Below are positions 54,846-63,556 of a stretch of DNA of 64,000 bases, piece by piece (position 1 is the stretch's first letter; each line of letters starts with the position of its first letter). The DNA is taken from assembly GCF_016801775.1 (NCBI RefSeq), contig NZ_CP069004.1, positions 3,733,567 to 3,797,566 of the forward strand, given 5' to 3'. The notes beneath the pieces are model-generated. The model was given only the letters and a program-made list of their open reading frames with translations, was not told where the DNA came from and made no database searches. The DNA comes from Sulfitobacter mediterraneus (lineage in GTDB: Bacteria; Pseudomonadota; Alphaproteobacteria; Rhodobacterales; Rhodobacteraceae). The position numbers were made by a program, and so were the translations under genes.

Positions 54846-55738
54846 CTGTATCTGCCGAACTTTTGGCTCGGGTGGGCGCTCTGCCCTGCTTTGATGCTCC
54901 GCAAAATATCGAGGCGTTGGGCGGCGGGATCACCAACGTGAACCTCACGGTCGAGGATCAGGGGCGCAAGTTCGTGGTCCGGCTGGGCGATGACATTCTG
55001 GAACACGGGGTCATGCGTTGGAACGAGCTGTCGATTGCACGGGCCGCCGCGCAGGCGGGGGTGTCGCCAGCGGTCCATCACTTTGAACAAGGGGTGATGG
55101 TGCTGGAATTTGTTGATGCCGCGCCGCTCGCCGCAGAAGACCTGCATGATCCGGCGCTGTTGGTGGACGTGACCAAAATGATCCGCGCCATGCATCGCGA
55201 TGTTGAGGCACAGGTCACAGGGCCGGTTTTGTCGTTCCATGTGTTTCACATCCTGCGCAGCTATGCTGCGTTTCTGGAAGCCAACGGATCATCCCACCGG
55301 CCCCTTCTGCCGGATTTGATGGCGCAGGCCGATCAACTGCAGGCGGCGGTCGGCAAGATCGATCTGGTGCTGGGCCACAATGATCTGTTGCCCGCCAATA
55401 TTCTGCGCGGTGCGGACCGGCTTTGGCTGATTGACTGGGAATATGGCGGGTTCAACACGCCCCTGTTTGATCTGGGCGGTCTGGCCACCAACGCGGGGCT
55501 GGAGCCGGAGGCAGAGGCGCTGATGCTGCGCAGCTACTTTGACGCCGCGCCCGATGCCGATCTGATGCGGCGCTATGGTGCGATGAAATGCGCCTCCCTG
55601 CTGCGCGAAACCATGTGGAGCATGGTGTCCGAAATCACCTCAGCGCTGGAGTTCGACTATGCCAGCTATTCCAAAGAAAACCTGTCCAATTACCGACAGG
55701 CCTATGCCACCCAATTCCCTGCAAGAGGCCAATCATGA
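54842..55738 (+). CDS. Choline kinase-like phosphotransferase, copy 2
   Basis: A 298-residue APH/choline-kinase-fold protein. It has GGGITNVNLTVEDQGRKFVV in the nucleotide lobe, catalytic GHNDLLPANIL and LWLIDWEYGGFNTPLFDLG. It shares its layout with the kinase at 48058 but is clearly diverged (HND against HCD in the catalytic loop). It is coupled by ATGA overlaps to the permease before and the GcvT oxidoreductase after. Probable substrate: the amino alcohol taken up by the ABC system. Confidence 0.9.
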   Translation: MTVSAELLARVGALPCFDAPQNIEALGGGITNVNLTVEDQGRKFVVRLGDDILEHGVMRWNELSIARAAAQAGVSPAVHHFEQGVMVLEFVDAAPLAAEDLHDPALLVDVTKMIRAMHRDVEAQVTGPVLSFHVFHILRSYAAFLEANGSSHRPLLPDLMAQADQLQAAVGKIDLVLGHNDLLPANILRGADRLWLIDWEYGGFNTPLFDLGGLATNAGLEPEAEALMLRSYFDAAPDADLMRRYGAMKCASLLRETMWSMVSEITSALEFDYASYSKENLSNYRQAYATQFPARGQS

Positions 55739-58179
55739 GTGACTTTCCAAAAACGGCGCAGGCCGTCATCGTTGGCGGCGGCATTGTCGGCTGTTCCACG
55801 GCGTATCATCTGGCCAAGCTTGGCTGGGAGGTGGTTCTGCTGGAACGCAAAAAGCTGACCTCCGGCACCACATTTCACGCGGCGGGCCTTGTCGGTCAGT
55901 TGCGCTCCAGCGCGAATATCACCCAGTTGCTGGGCTATTCGGTGGATCTGTACAAAACGCTGGAGGCCGAAACCGGCCTTGGCACCGGCTGGAAGATGAA
56001 CGGCGGTTTGCGGCTGGCCTGTAACGAGGAACGCTGGACCGAGGTCAAGCGGCAGGCGACCACCGCGCATTCCTTTGGTCTGGACATGCAGCTTCTGACC
56101 GCGAAAGAGGCGCAGGATCTGTGGCCGTTGATGCAGGTCGATGACGTGATCGGCGCGGCCTACCTGCCCACGGACGGGCAGGCCAACCCGTCCGACATCA
56201 CCCAAGCCTTGGCAAAAGGCGCCCGGATGGCCGGTGCGCGGATCTTTGAAGACACCAAGGTTTTGTCCGTGGATGTTGAAGGCGGCGTGATCAAAGGCGT
56301 CGAGACCGACAAGGGCCGGATCGACACGCCCATTGTGATCGCCTGTGCCGGGCAATGGACCCGCACCTTTGCCAAATCGGTGGGGGTCAATGTGCCGCTG
56401 GTACCGATGGAGCATCAATACATGGTCACCGAACGGATCGAGGGAGTGACGCCCGATCTGCCAACCCTGCGTGATCCGGACCGCTTGACCTACTACAAGG
56501 AAGACGTCGGCGGATTGGTCATGGGCGGTTATGAGCCGAACCCGAAACCATGGGCCGTGGACGGCATTCCCAAGGATTTCCATTATACCCTGCTCGACAG
56601 TGATTTTGACCATTTTGAGCAGATGATTGAATTGTCATTGGGCCGGGTGCCCGCCCTGCAAACCGCAGGGGTCAAGCAACTGGTGAACGGGCCGGAAAGC
56701 TTTACCCCAGATGGCAACTTCATTCTGGGCGAAGCGCCGGAGCTGAAAAATTTCTTCGTTGGCGCTGGCTTCAACGCCTACGGCATTGCCGCCGGTGGTG
56801 GCGCGGGCATGGCCCTGGCCGAATGGGTCGCCAAGGGCGAGCCGCCCTATGATCTGTGGCCCGTGGACATCCGCCGCTTTGGTCGCCCGCATTTTGACGA
56901 CGATTGGATCCGCACCCGCACGGTTGAGGCCTATGGCAAACACTACACAATGGCATGGCCGTCCGAAGAACATGACAGTGGACGCCCTTGCCGCAAATCC
57001 CCGCTCTATGAACATCTCAAGGCCAAGGGTGCGGTGTTTGGCGAAAAGCTGGGTTGGGAACGGCCCAACTGGTTTGCCGATACTGCGGCAGGCGAGGCGC
57101 AGAAAGACATCTACAGTTTCCAGCGCCCCAATTGGCATGATGCGGTGGGCCGCGAACACAAGGCAGCCCGAGAGGCAGCGGTGCTGTTTGACCAAACCTC
57201 CTTTGCCAAGTTCACCCTCAAAGGCCCCGACGCAGAGGCGGCTTTGGGCTGGATCGCGGCGAACAACGTGGCGCGTCCGGTTGGATCGCTGATCTACACA
57301 CAAATGCTGAACGATCGCGGCGGGATCGAATGTGACCTGACAGTGGTGCGCATGGCGCAGGATGAATATTACATCGTCACCGGCACCGGTTATGCCACCC
57401 ATGACTTTGACTGGATTTCGCGCAACATTCCTGCGGGCATGAACGCGCAGCTGTTCGATATCACCTCATCCAATGCTGTTCTGTCTCTGATGGGGCCAAG
57501 GGCGCGGGATATCCTTGCGGCGGTCACCCGCGATGATGTCAGCAACGATGCGTTCCGCTTTGGCACGGCCAAGACAATCGGCATAGCGGGATGTCCGGTG
57601 AATGCCCTGCGTGTGACATATGTCGGTGAGCTGGGGTGGGAGCTGCATCTGCCTGTTGAATATGCCACCACGGTTTATGAGGCATTGCATAAGGCGGGCG
57701 CGGAACACGGCCTTGTCGATGCAGGCTACCGCGCGATTGAAACCCTGCGGTTGGAAAAAGGCTACCGCGCATGGCCGTCCGACATTGGTCCTGATCACAC
57801 ACCGGACGAGGCCGGTCTGGGTTGGGCGGTAAAGATGAAACAGAATATCGATTTCAAAGGCCGCGCGGCGATTGAGGCGCAGCGGGCCGGACAGTTGCGC
57901 AAGATCCTCACGACCTTCACCACCGATCCCGATGTGATCCTGTCTGGCCGCGAGACGATCTATCGCGACGGCGTGCGGGTCGGCTATCTCAGCTCAGGCG
58001 GCTTTGGGCATCACGTGAACAAATCCATTGGCATGGGCTACGTGCGCATGGATGGCGGTTTGACGGCCGAAGATGTGATGGCCGGAGACTATGAGCTGGA
58101 GGTGGCCACAGAACGTGTCAAAGCCGAAGTCAGCCTAGCGCCGCTTTATGATCCCAGAATGGAGCGTGTCAAAGCATGA
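55735..58179 (+). CDS. GcvT-fused FAD-dependent oxidoreductase (dimethylglycine/sarcosine dehydrogenase type), copy 2
   Basis: An 814-residue enzyme with the same domain order as copy 1. FAD domain: VIVGGGIVGCSTAYHLAKLG, with TFHAAGLVGQLRSSA where copy 1 has TWHAAGL. Then a linker domain, GcvT barrel (YVGELGWELHLPVEYATT, YRAIETLRLEKGYRAWP) and C-terminal GcvT domain (SSGGFGHHVNKSIGMGYV). The start is ATG 55735 at the kinase stop (ATGA); the longer frame reads into the kinase. Probably demethylates an N-methyl compound to tetrahydrofolate. A bidirectional terminator follows. Confidence 0.92.
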   Translation: MSDFPKTAQAVIVGGGIVGCSTAYHLAKLGWEVVLLERKKLTSGTTFHAAGLVGQLRSSANITQLLGYSVDLYKTLEAETGLGTGWKMNGGLRLACNEERWTEVKRQATTAHSFGLDMQLLTAKEAQDLWPLMQVDDVIGAAYLPTDGQANPSDITQALAKGARMAGARIFEDTKVLSVDVEGGVIKGVETDKGRIDTPIVIACAGQWTRTFAKSVGVNVPLVPMEHQYMVTERIEGVTPDLPTLRDPDRLTYYKEDVGGLVMGGYEPNPKPWAVDGIPKDFHYTLLDSDFDHFEQMIELSLGRVPALQTAGVKQLVNGPESFTPDGNFILGEAPELKNFFVGAGFNAYGIAAGGGAGMALAEWVAKGEPPYDLWPVDIRRFGRPHFDDDWIRTRTVEAYGKHYTMAWPSEEHDSGRPCRKSPLYEHLKAKGAVFGEKLGWERPNWFADTAAGEAQKDIYSFQRPNWHDAVGREHKAAREAAVLFDQTSFAKFTLKGPDAEAALGWIAANNVARPVGSLIYTQMLNDRGGIECDLTVVRMAQDEYYIVTGTGYATHDFDWISRNIPAGMNAQLFDITSSNAVLSLMGPRARDILAAVTRDDVSNDAFRFGTAKTIGIAGCPVNALRVTYVGELGWELHLPVEYATTVYEALHKAGAEHGLVDAGYRAIETLRLEKGYRAWPSDIGPDHTPDEAGLGWAVKMKQNIDFKGRAAIEAQRAGQLRKILTTFTTDPDVILSGRETIYRDGVRVGYLSSGGFGHHVNKSIGMGYVRMDGGLTAEDVMAGDYELEVATERVKAEVSLAPLYDPRMERVKA

Positions 58180-58214
58180 CATCGGTTCGCGCCCTTTGAA
58201 GGTGGGCGCGATCC

Positions 58215-58266
58215 GAAAAAGGGGCATGTCGCACGGGTTGGTCACCCGCGCGGATGCCCCTTTTTC
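58215..58266. terminator. Bidirectional rho-independent terminator
   Basis: GAAAAAGGGGCAT (58215-58227) pairs perfectly with ATGCCCCTTTTTC (58254-58266), giving a 13-base stem with a T run on either strand. Its loop can fold further (GGG with CCC). It ends both the GcvT copy 2 operon and the convergent lacI gene, whose stop codon it overlaps. Confidence 0.85.
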
Positions 58267-59275
58267 ACGGCAGGTTCTCTGCCACGTGAATGTTGATCGG
58301 GCTGGGGATGAATGCGGGAAGCTCATCGGCCAAAACCGCGCGAATTGCCTTGCGACCCATATCAACGGTGTCATGAGAGATCACAAACCGGAAAAGCCCG
58401 CTGTGCAGGGCTTCGCGGCTGAAGGGTGTCACCTCATGCCCGATGATCACCGGCGCGGGGTCAAACGATTGCGCAAATGCGGCCAGGCCACCGGGCTGGC
58501 TGCCACCGGCGATATAGATACCGGCCAGATCGGGGTGGGCCTGAGCGAGATCTTCCATAATGGTCGCCGACCGCGTGGGGTCTTGGCCAAAAGGCGGCGT
58601 GGTCGTCACGGCTTGGCCCGGGCGCAACGCAGCGCAGATCTGCCCAAACCCCGCCTGCCGGTCCAGAAAGTGCCGAAACTGGAAGTTGCTGAGCATGACC
58701 GCAAGAGTGCCTGTCCTGTCGCCAAGCGCGCCCAGCATCAGCCGCCCTGCGGTGCGTCCCGCCGCAAGGTTGTCTTGACCGATATAAGCGGTGCGTTTGG
58801 CGCGGGGCGTATCAGATACAAAGGTCAGCACTTTGATGCCGCGCCTTTGCAGCGCCTCAAGGGCGGCTTCAACCTCGGGCGCTTCGACGCCCACGGCAAT
58901 TACGGCGGCAATATCCGATTTCACCCGGCGCAACTGGCCCGACAGGGTATCGGGATCATAGGGATCAAATTCGCGGAAACGGATGGTCAGATTGGTGTAT
59001 TTGAACAGGTCAATCGCGGCCTCAAGACCATCGCGCAGCACCTTGAAAAACGGGTTAGGCCCGACGGGCACAAAAACCTCGACCCCCGCAGGCTGCGCGG
59101 CCACGCGCGAGGTCAGGACATCCGGGGCATACCCCAATTCCTTAAGCGCGGCCTCGACCTTGGATTTGGTGCTGGATTTGACACCGGGCCTTGCATTGAG
59201 AACCCGGTCGATGGTTGCACGGGACAATCCCGTCAGCCTGATAACGTCCCCGATGCGAGCGCGTTTTCTGGTCAC
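58265..59275 (-). CDS. LacI-family transcriptional regulator
   Basis: A 336-residue regulator with an N-terminal LacI helix-turn-helix (RIGDVIRLTGLSRATIDRVL) and hinge region (GVKSSTKSKVEAALKELGY), then a periplasmic-binding-protein-like sensor domain (VFVPVGPNPFFKVLRDGLEA, VIIGHEVTPFSREAL). The sensor resembles sugar/inositol-binding types. A GTG at 59275 is chosen because AAGGA stands five bases upstream; the open frame runs 38 codons further with no ribosome site. It is convergent with GcvT copy 2 and could be the third regulator of the methylated-compound locus. Confidence 0.9.
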   Translation of the reverse strand: MTRKRARIGDVIRLTGLSRATIDRVLNARPGVKSSTKSKVEAALKELGYAPDVLTSRVAAQPAGVEVFVPVGPNPFFKVLRDGLEAAIDLFKYTNLTIRFREFDPYDPDTLSGQLRRVKSDIAAVIAVGVEAPEVEAALEALQRRGIKVLTFVSDTPRAKRTAYIGQDNLAAGRTAGRLMLGALGDRTGTLAVMLSNFQFRHFLDRQAGFGQICAALRPGQAVTTTPPFGQDPTRSATIMEDLAQAHPDLAGIYIAGGSQPGGLAAFAQSFDPAPVIIGHEVTPFSREALHSGLFRFVISHDTVDMGRKAIRAVLADELPAFIPSPINIHVAENLP

Positions 59276-59497
59276 AACGATCCTTTGCAGCCGGTGCGAT
59301 ACAATGCAGAGTAGACGTGCACAGCTTCTGCTTGCAGGTTCTGATTGCCCTTTCAAACTACCATGGATTGAACAAATTGCGAGTGTCATATTTTTGAGGC
59401 AATTGTTTCATGTTTTTGACGTAATCCATTCTTTTCCTTGCGAAAAGTTTTTTACCTCCGTAGACAGTGCATACTTGAATTCGGAAAGGAAAATGTG
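59276..59497. other. Divergent intergenic region lacI / small unknown gene
   Basis: 222 bases, A/T-richer than the surroundings, holding promoters for both directions. AATTGC (59375-59380) and GCAATT (59399-59404) form an inverted repeat with an 18-base spacer. GGAAAGGAAAA stands before the ATG at 59498. No promoter hexamers are clear enough to name. Confidence 0.4.
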
Positions 59498-59827
59498 ATG
59501 GTGACCCGCAAGCCGGACGATCCGGCGGATGAGGTGCCTTCGGTCGTAGATCTGATTGCATTCAAATCGCAACGCATTTCCCTCTACAGCCACGCGCTTG
59601 AGGCGCAGCGTCAGGCGACCGCCGACAACAATGGCGATCCGGAGACAAAGTTTCATCCGCTGCTCTCTACCGAAGGCTTGATGCTGGCGTCGAAACTGAT
59701 CGAAGATGTTGCCTATTCCTTTGCGACGCGGATTCCCGAACAGGAGGTCATTGGCCTGTTGTCGCTTTCTGCCAAGATCGAACGGGAGATGCACCGGCTT
59801 GATGGTCTGGATTTGAGCCAGCGGTAG
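59498..59827 (+). CDS. Small conserved-looking protein of unknown function
   Basis: A 109-residue soluble, charged protein that I do not recognise. ATG 59498 follows a strong GGAAAGGA site; 20 extra upstream codons in frame are non-coding-like. The middle (DLIAFKSQRISLYSHALEAQ) and the end (PEQEVIGLLSLSAKIEREMH) look like amphipathic helices; there is no signal peptide, cysteine cluster or membrane segment. It is followed 78 bases later by HMG-CoA reductase on the same strand, but no functional link is evident. Confidence 0.6.
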   Translation: MVTRKPDDPADEVPSVVDLIAFKSQRISLYSHALEAQRQATADNNGDPETKFHPLLSTEGLMLASKLIEDVAYSFATRIPEQEVIGLLSLSAKIEREMHRLDGLDLSQR

Positions 59828-59905
59828 GATCACGAGGCCATGGTTGCATCCCTATGATTTTGGCTGATGATGGCGCTGGCCGTTCCCAGATTTCAAAGGC
59901 ACATC

Positions 59906-61210
59906 ATGAATTCCAAAAATCACCACAAAGGTAAACTGTTGTCCTCGCGCATCGAAGGGTTGCGTGATCTTGCGCCCCAAGATCGCTTGAACCGGGTGGG
60001 AGCAGCAGCCGGATTGGGGGCAGCGGACATCGAGGCATTGTCCGGGGCAGGGGCGCTTGATCCCGGTACGGCGGATGCAATGATCGAGAATGTGATCGGG
60101 GCATTCGAACTGCCCATGGGCGTGGCGACTAATTTTATCGTGAACGGCCGCGAAGTTCTGGTGCCAATGGCGGTGGAAGAGCCGTCTGTGGTGGCTGCGG
60201 CCTCCCATATGGCCAAGATCGCCCGATCCTGCGGCGGCTTTACCGTTCAGAGCACCGCGCCGATCATGCGGGCGCAAATCCAGATCCTTGAACTGGGTGA
60301 CGTTGCAAAGGCTCGTGCGCAGCTTCTGTCGCAGGAGGCGGCACTGGTGGCGCAGGCCAATGCCTGCGATCCGGTGCTGGTGGAATTGGGCGGCGGATGC
60401 CGGGGCATTGAGGTGCATATCTTTGAAACCTCGCCCATCGGCCCGATGGCGGTGCTGCACCTGCTGGTTGATGTGCGTGATGCGATGGGGGCAAATGCTG
60501 TCAACTCGATGGCGGAAACCCTTGCGCCGATGGTCGAAGAGATCACCGGCGGCAAGGTGCGGCTGCGTATATTGTCCAACCTTGCCGACAAACGGCTGGT
60601 CAATGCGCGGGTAGAACTGCCTTTTGCAGCCTTGGACACCAAGACGCTGAATGGGCGCGATGTGGCGCAGGGCATTGTGGAGGCCTGCACGCTGGCACTG
60701 ATCGACCCCTACCGCGCGGCGACCCACAACAAGGGGATCATGAACGGCATTGATCCGGTGGTTCTGGCAACCGGCAATGACTGGCGAGCGATCGAGGCGG
60801 GCGCACATGCCTTTGCGGCGCGATCTGGCCAGTACCGTGCTTTAACCACTTGGGAACTGGCGGATGGCGATACTTTGGTTGGAACGCTGGAGATGCCGAT
60901 GGCCGTGGGCATTGTCGGCGGCGCGACCCGCACCCATCCGGCAGCGCAGGCGGCGCTGCGGTTGATGAATATATCCTCTGCGCAGGAATTGGGCGAGATC
61001 TGCGCGGCGGTGGGGCTGGCGCAGAACATGGCCGCGCTCAAGGCGCTGGCGACCGAAGGCATTCAAAAGGGGCATATGGCCCTGCATGCCCGAAACATCG
61101 CCATCACTGCTGGCGCCAAAGGGCCGGATGTGGAGAGGGTCGCCAGGATGTTGGTGCACAAAGGTGAGATCAACGTCACTGCGGCCAAAGCCATTCTGGC
61201 CGCAGGTTGA
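59906..61210 (+). CDS. mvaA: Class II (degradative-type) hydroxymethylglutaryl-CoA reductase
   Basis: A 434-residue soluble HMG-CoA reductase of the Pseudomonas mevalonii class. Catalytic set: Glu91/Glu92 in VEEPSVVAAASHMAK, Lys276 in THNKGIMNGID, Asp292 in GNDWRA and His390 in KGHMALHARNIA. The N-terminus has SSRIEGLRDLAPQDRL. ATG 59906 follows CAAAGG; thirteen upstream codons in frame are ignored. It interconverts mevalonate and HMG-CoA with NAD(P)(H) in the cytoplasm. No other mevalonate-pathway gene or HMG-CoA lyase is nearby, so direction (mevalonate catabolism or isoprenoid synthesis) is open. Confidence 0.93.
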   Translation: MNSKNHHKGKLLSSRIEGLRDLAPQDRLNRVGAAAGLGAADIEALSGAGALDPGTADAMIENVIGAFELPMGVATNFIVNGREVLVPMAVEEPSVVAAASHMAKIARSCGGFTVQSTAPIMRAQIQILELGDVAKARAQLLSQEAALVAQANACDPVLVELGGGCRGIEVHIFETSPIGPMAVLHLLVDVRDAMGANAVNSMAETLAPMVEEITGGKVRLRILSNLADKRLVNARVELPFAALDTKTLNGRDVAQGIVEACTLALIDPYRAATHNKGIMNGIDPVVLATGNDWRAIEAGAHAFAARSGQYRALTTWELADGDTLVGTLEMPMAVGIVGGATRTHPAAQAALRLMNISSAQELGEICAAVGLAQNMAALKALATEGIQKGHMALHARNIAITAGAKGPDVERVARMLVHKGEINVTAAKAILAAG

Positions 61211-61220
61211 TTGTTCTGCC

Positions 61221-62672
61221 CTAGCTTGCCTCGGCGGCGTAAACCTCAGCAGGCATCGCGGCGCGGTCAAATTCGACAAAGAAGGTCGTGCCCTTGTCCG
61301 GGTTCGGAACATAATCGATTGTGCCACCATGGGCCTCGACGATCTTTTTGGAGATGTTCATGCCTAAACCTGTACCACCGGCGCGGCGTTGATCGGAGGA
61401 ATCAAGCTGGCTAAAGCGGTCAAAGACCTTTTCCTTGTCTGCAGTTGCCAGGCCAATCCCCTGATCACGAACCAGAATGCGCAGTTTGTCATCCGTGGCG
61501 ACCATGGAAATTTCAACTTCACCGCCCTCGAACGAGAATTTCGCCGCGTTGGACATGATGTTGGTCACAACCTGTTCCAATCGCGCTTCGTCTGCGCTCA
61601 CATAGACATCGTCCGGCATATCGCCCAGGACGTAACGCACATTCAGACCATCTGCATAAGGTTCCAGCGAGGCCACACAGCGGCGGATCACAGTATCGGC
61701 TTTGACGGTTTCAAATGAGAACGACATCTTGCCCGACTCAATCTGTTGCAGGTCCAGAAGTTCGGCAATCAAGGCATGCAGCCGTGACGCGTTGCGCTGG
61801 GCGATGCCCAAGGCGTTTTGCAATTTGTCAGGCATCGGGCCAAGCGCACCTGCACATGCCAGATCAAGCGAGCCTTTGACCGAGGTCAGAGGTGTGCGCA
61901 ATTCGTGGCTGATGGTGGCCAGAAACTCGGACTTCGACCGCAGGGCGTTCTTGGTGGTCTCATGTTCGATCTGCAGCTTTTGAAGCTGCTGGCGGTTGCG
62001 TTCGTAGAACTTCATATAGATGCGCGAGCAATCAATGATGAAATAGACCACAAAGATACTGGTAAAGAACTGCGCCCACAGTTCGGAATGCAAAGGTGCG
62101 CTGGTCTGCCAGATATCCCAGACCGGGATAAACAGGAACGTCACACCATAGATCAACAGGCGCATCACGATCAGTGACAGGATCTGGTGGTTGTTCATCG
62201 CGGCGAAAAGCGCAGCCGCGAACAAGAAGAACAGCGGCATGAAATGGGTGGTTGGACCCTGAGCCAAAGAAATGGACAGGGCAAAGAATGCGATAATGCC
62301 GGCGCTGACCACTGTGCCGATCTGGACCAGCATCAGGCAGGTGAAGGCCTCGCGGTCACTGGAATAGTCATTGAGCTGCATGATCCGGCGAAAGCACATG
62401 AAATCGAAGATCTCTGATGCGATCACAAGGCACAGGGTAAAGGCGGCCATCAGGGGGCTGTAGTAATACGCCTCCAGCAAAAGTGCAGATCCAAAAATCG
62501 CCTGACGCTGCCAAAACAGACCCAGACCAGCCTTGGCATAATCCTTCAGCTGATAGGTCAGCATTTCTGCAACCCCATCCTGGTGTTGCTGATCTGATAT
62601 TTGCCCGCTCTCGTACATTGTTGTGAGCCATTCTGTTGTTTCAGAGCTGCAGACACAAAAATGGTTCTGCAC
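61221..62672 (-). CDS. Membrane sensor histidine kinase
   Basis: A protein of up to 483 residues. Five or six hydrophobic helices lie between about residues 55 and 215. A short coiled linker follows (KFYERNRQQLQKLQIEHETT), then the H-box FLATISHELRTPLTSVKGSL with phospho-accepting His256, an N-box (VVTNIMSNAAKFSFEGG) and G-boxes VRDQGIGL and GGTGLGMNISKKIVEAHGG. There is no receiver domain or adjacent response regulator. The start is uncertain: 62672 or 62618 (MYESGQIS), neither with a clear ribosome site. It is divergent from the AHL synthase gene, suggesting a signalling module, possibly linking AHL or a membrane signal to control of synthase expression. Confidence 0.88.
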   Translation of the reverse strand: MQNHFCVCSSETTEWLTTMYESGQISDQQHQDGVAEMLTYQLKDYAKAGLGLFWQRQAIFGSALLLEAYYYSPLMAAFTLCLVIASEIFDFMCFRRIMQLNDYSSDREAFTCLMLVQIGTVVSAGIIAFFALSISLAQGPTTHFMPLFFLFAAALFAAMNNHQILSLIVMRLLIYGVTFLFIPVWDIWQTSAPLHSELWAQFFTSIFVVYFIIDCSRIYMKFYERNRQQLQKLQIEHETTKNALRSKSEFLATISHELRTPLTSVKGSLDLACAGALGPMPDKLQNALGIAQRNASRLHALIAELLDLQQIESGKMSFSFETVKADTVIRRCVASLEPYADGLNVRYVLGDMPDDVYVSADEARLEQVVTNIMSNAAKFSFEGGEVEISMVATDDKLRILVRDQGIGLATADKEKVFDRFSQLDSSDQRRAGGTGLGMNISKKIVEAHGGTIDYVPNPDKGTTFFVEFDRAAMPAEVYAAEAS

Positions 62673-62707
62673 ATACCACTTAGCAACTAGACAAACACCA
62701 AAGTAAG

Positions 62708-62739
62708 GTGCAATTGTGGCGTGAATGGGGTCATTGCAC
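62708..62739. promoter_or_regulatory. Inverted repeat upstream of the AHL synthase gene
   Basis: GTGCAAT (62708-62714) and ATTGCAC (62733-62739) are perfect inverted repeats with an 18-base spacer in the 82-base region between the kinase and synthase. The spacing is too wide for a classic lux box; it could be an operator for a dimeric regulator or a stem. Confidence 0.4.
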
Positions 62740-62754
62740 TCAACCTAAAGATGT

Positions 62755-63534
62755 TTGAGCGAAGACGGGGCGACATTAGGCGTGACTGCGGAGAAGCGGA
62801 TAACTCAATATTCTAAGGCTCAAAGGGTCTTTCCCGATCTTGCGCGGCCGGAGTTGCCAATTGCATCGGGCACGTTTTCGGCACAATTGCCGGAGCCTGC
62901 ACGCGGTGCGCGGCTGGGTGAGGGGCCGGTCATCGTGGATGGCCATGTCCGGGCCAGCACCATATCGATTCACAATCTGCATCTGCATGGCGAATTGTTC
63001 ACCAGCTATCTGCGGGCCCGGCATGAGACTTTCATCGTGGGTCGTGGCTGGAAACTGCCCGAGGTCGACGGGATGGAATTTGACCAGTACGACACCCCGC
63101 TCAGCCGCTGTGTGGTTTTGCATGAATATGGTGAGATCCTCGCGGGCATCCGGCTGACCCCGACCACCGCCCGTTGTGGCGCCTATACCTATATGATCCG
63201 CGACGCGCAGTTGGGGATGTTGCCCGATATTCCGTCGGACCTTCTGTTTATGGAAGCGCCGGTCAAGGAACACATCTGGGAGGCCACACGTTTGTTTGTC
63301 TCTCACAACGTTAGCTCTGACCGCCGGCTGAAGATCCAGACAATCTTGATGCAGCAGATGGCCCTCTCCGCGCAAGAACTTGGCATATCGCATATCATCG
63401 GGATTGTTCCGGCGGTGTTCCAACGCTGGATGAAGCGGATCGGGATGAGCGCGTTTCCTGTCGGTCCACTGTTGAGCATCGAAGGCGACCGGACCCAAGC
63501 CGCAATGATGCGGGTCGGCGTGCGCTCCAACTAG
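62755..63534 (+). CDS. Acyl-homoserine-lactone synthase (LuxI family)
   Basis: A 259-residue protein if read from TTG 62755. The LuxI fold occupies about residues 70-259: ELFTSYLRARHETFIVGRGWK, DTPLSRCVVLHEYGEILAGI, RLTPTT, then WEATRLFVSHNVSS (conserved Glu and Arg) and a C-terminal half with GISHIIGIVPAVFQRWMKRI. It joins an acyl-ACP chain to S-adenosylmethionine to form an AHL. No in-frame ATG lies near the start and no strong ribosome site is seen, so the ~70-residue N-terminal extension may be shorter. No luxR gene adjoins it; the divergent neighbour is a histidine kinase. Confidence 0.88.
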   Translation: MSEDGATLGVTAEKRITQYSKAQRVFPDLARPELPIASGTFSAQLPEPARGARLGEGPVIVDGHVRASTISIHNLHLHGELFTSYLRARHETFIVGRGWKLPEVDGMEFDQYDTPLSRCVVLHEYGEILAGIRLTPTTARCGAYTYMIRDAQLGMLPDIPSDLLFMEAPVKEHIWEATRLFVSHNVSSDRRLKIQTILMQQMALSAQELGISHIIGIVPAVFQRWMKRIGMSAFPVGPLLSIEGDRTQAAMMRVGVRSN

Positions 63535-63556
63535 ACGGCCTGCGCTTCCGCGCCGT
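63535..63556 (+). terminator. Weak hairpin after the AHL synthase gene
   Basis: ACGGC (63535-63539) with GCCGT (63552-63556), plus an inner GCG/CGC pair, directly after the stop codon. No T run; low-confidence terminator. Confidence 0.35.

Noticed and set aside
58148..59314. 388-residue plus-strand frame over lacI
   Set aside because: LacI motifs on the minus strand are clear, and this frame would run through the bidirectional terminator.
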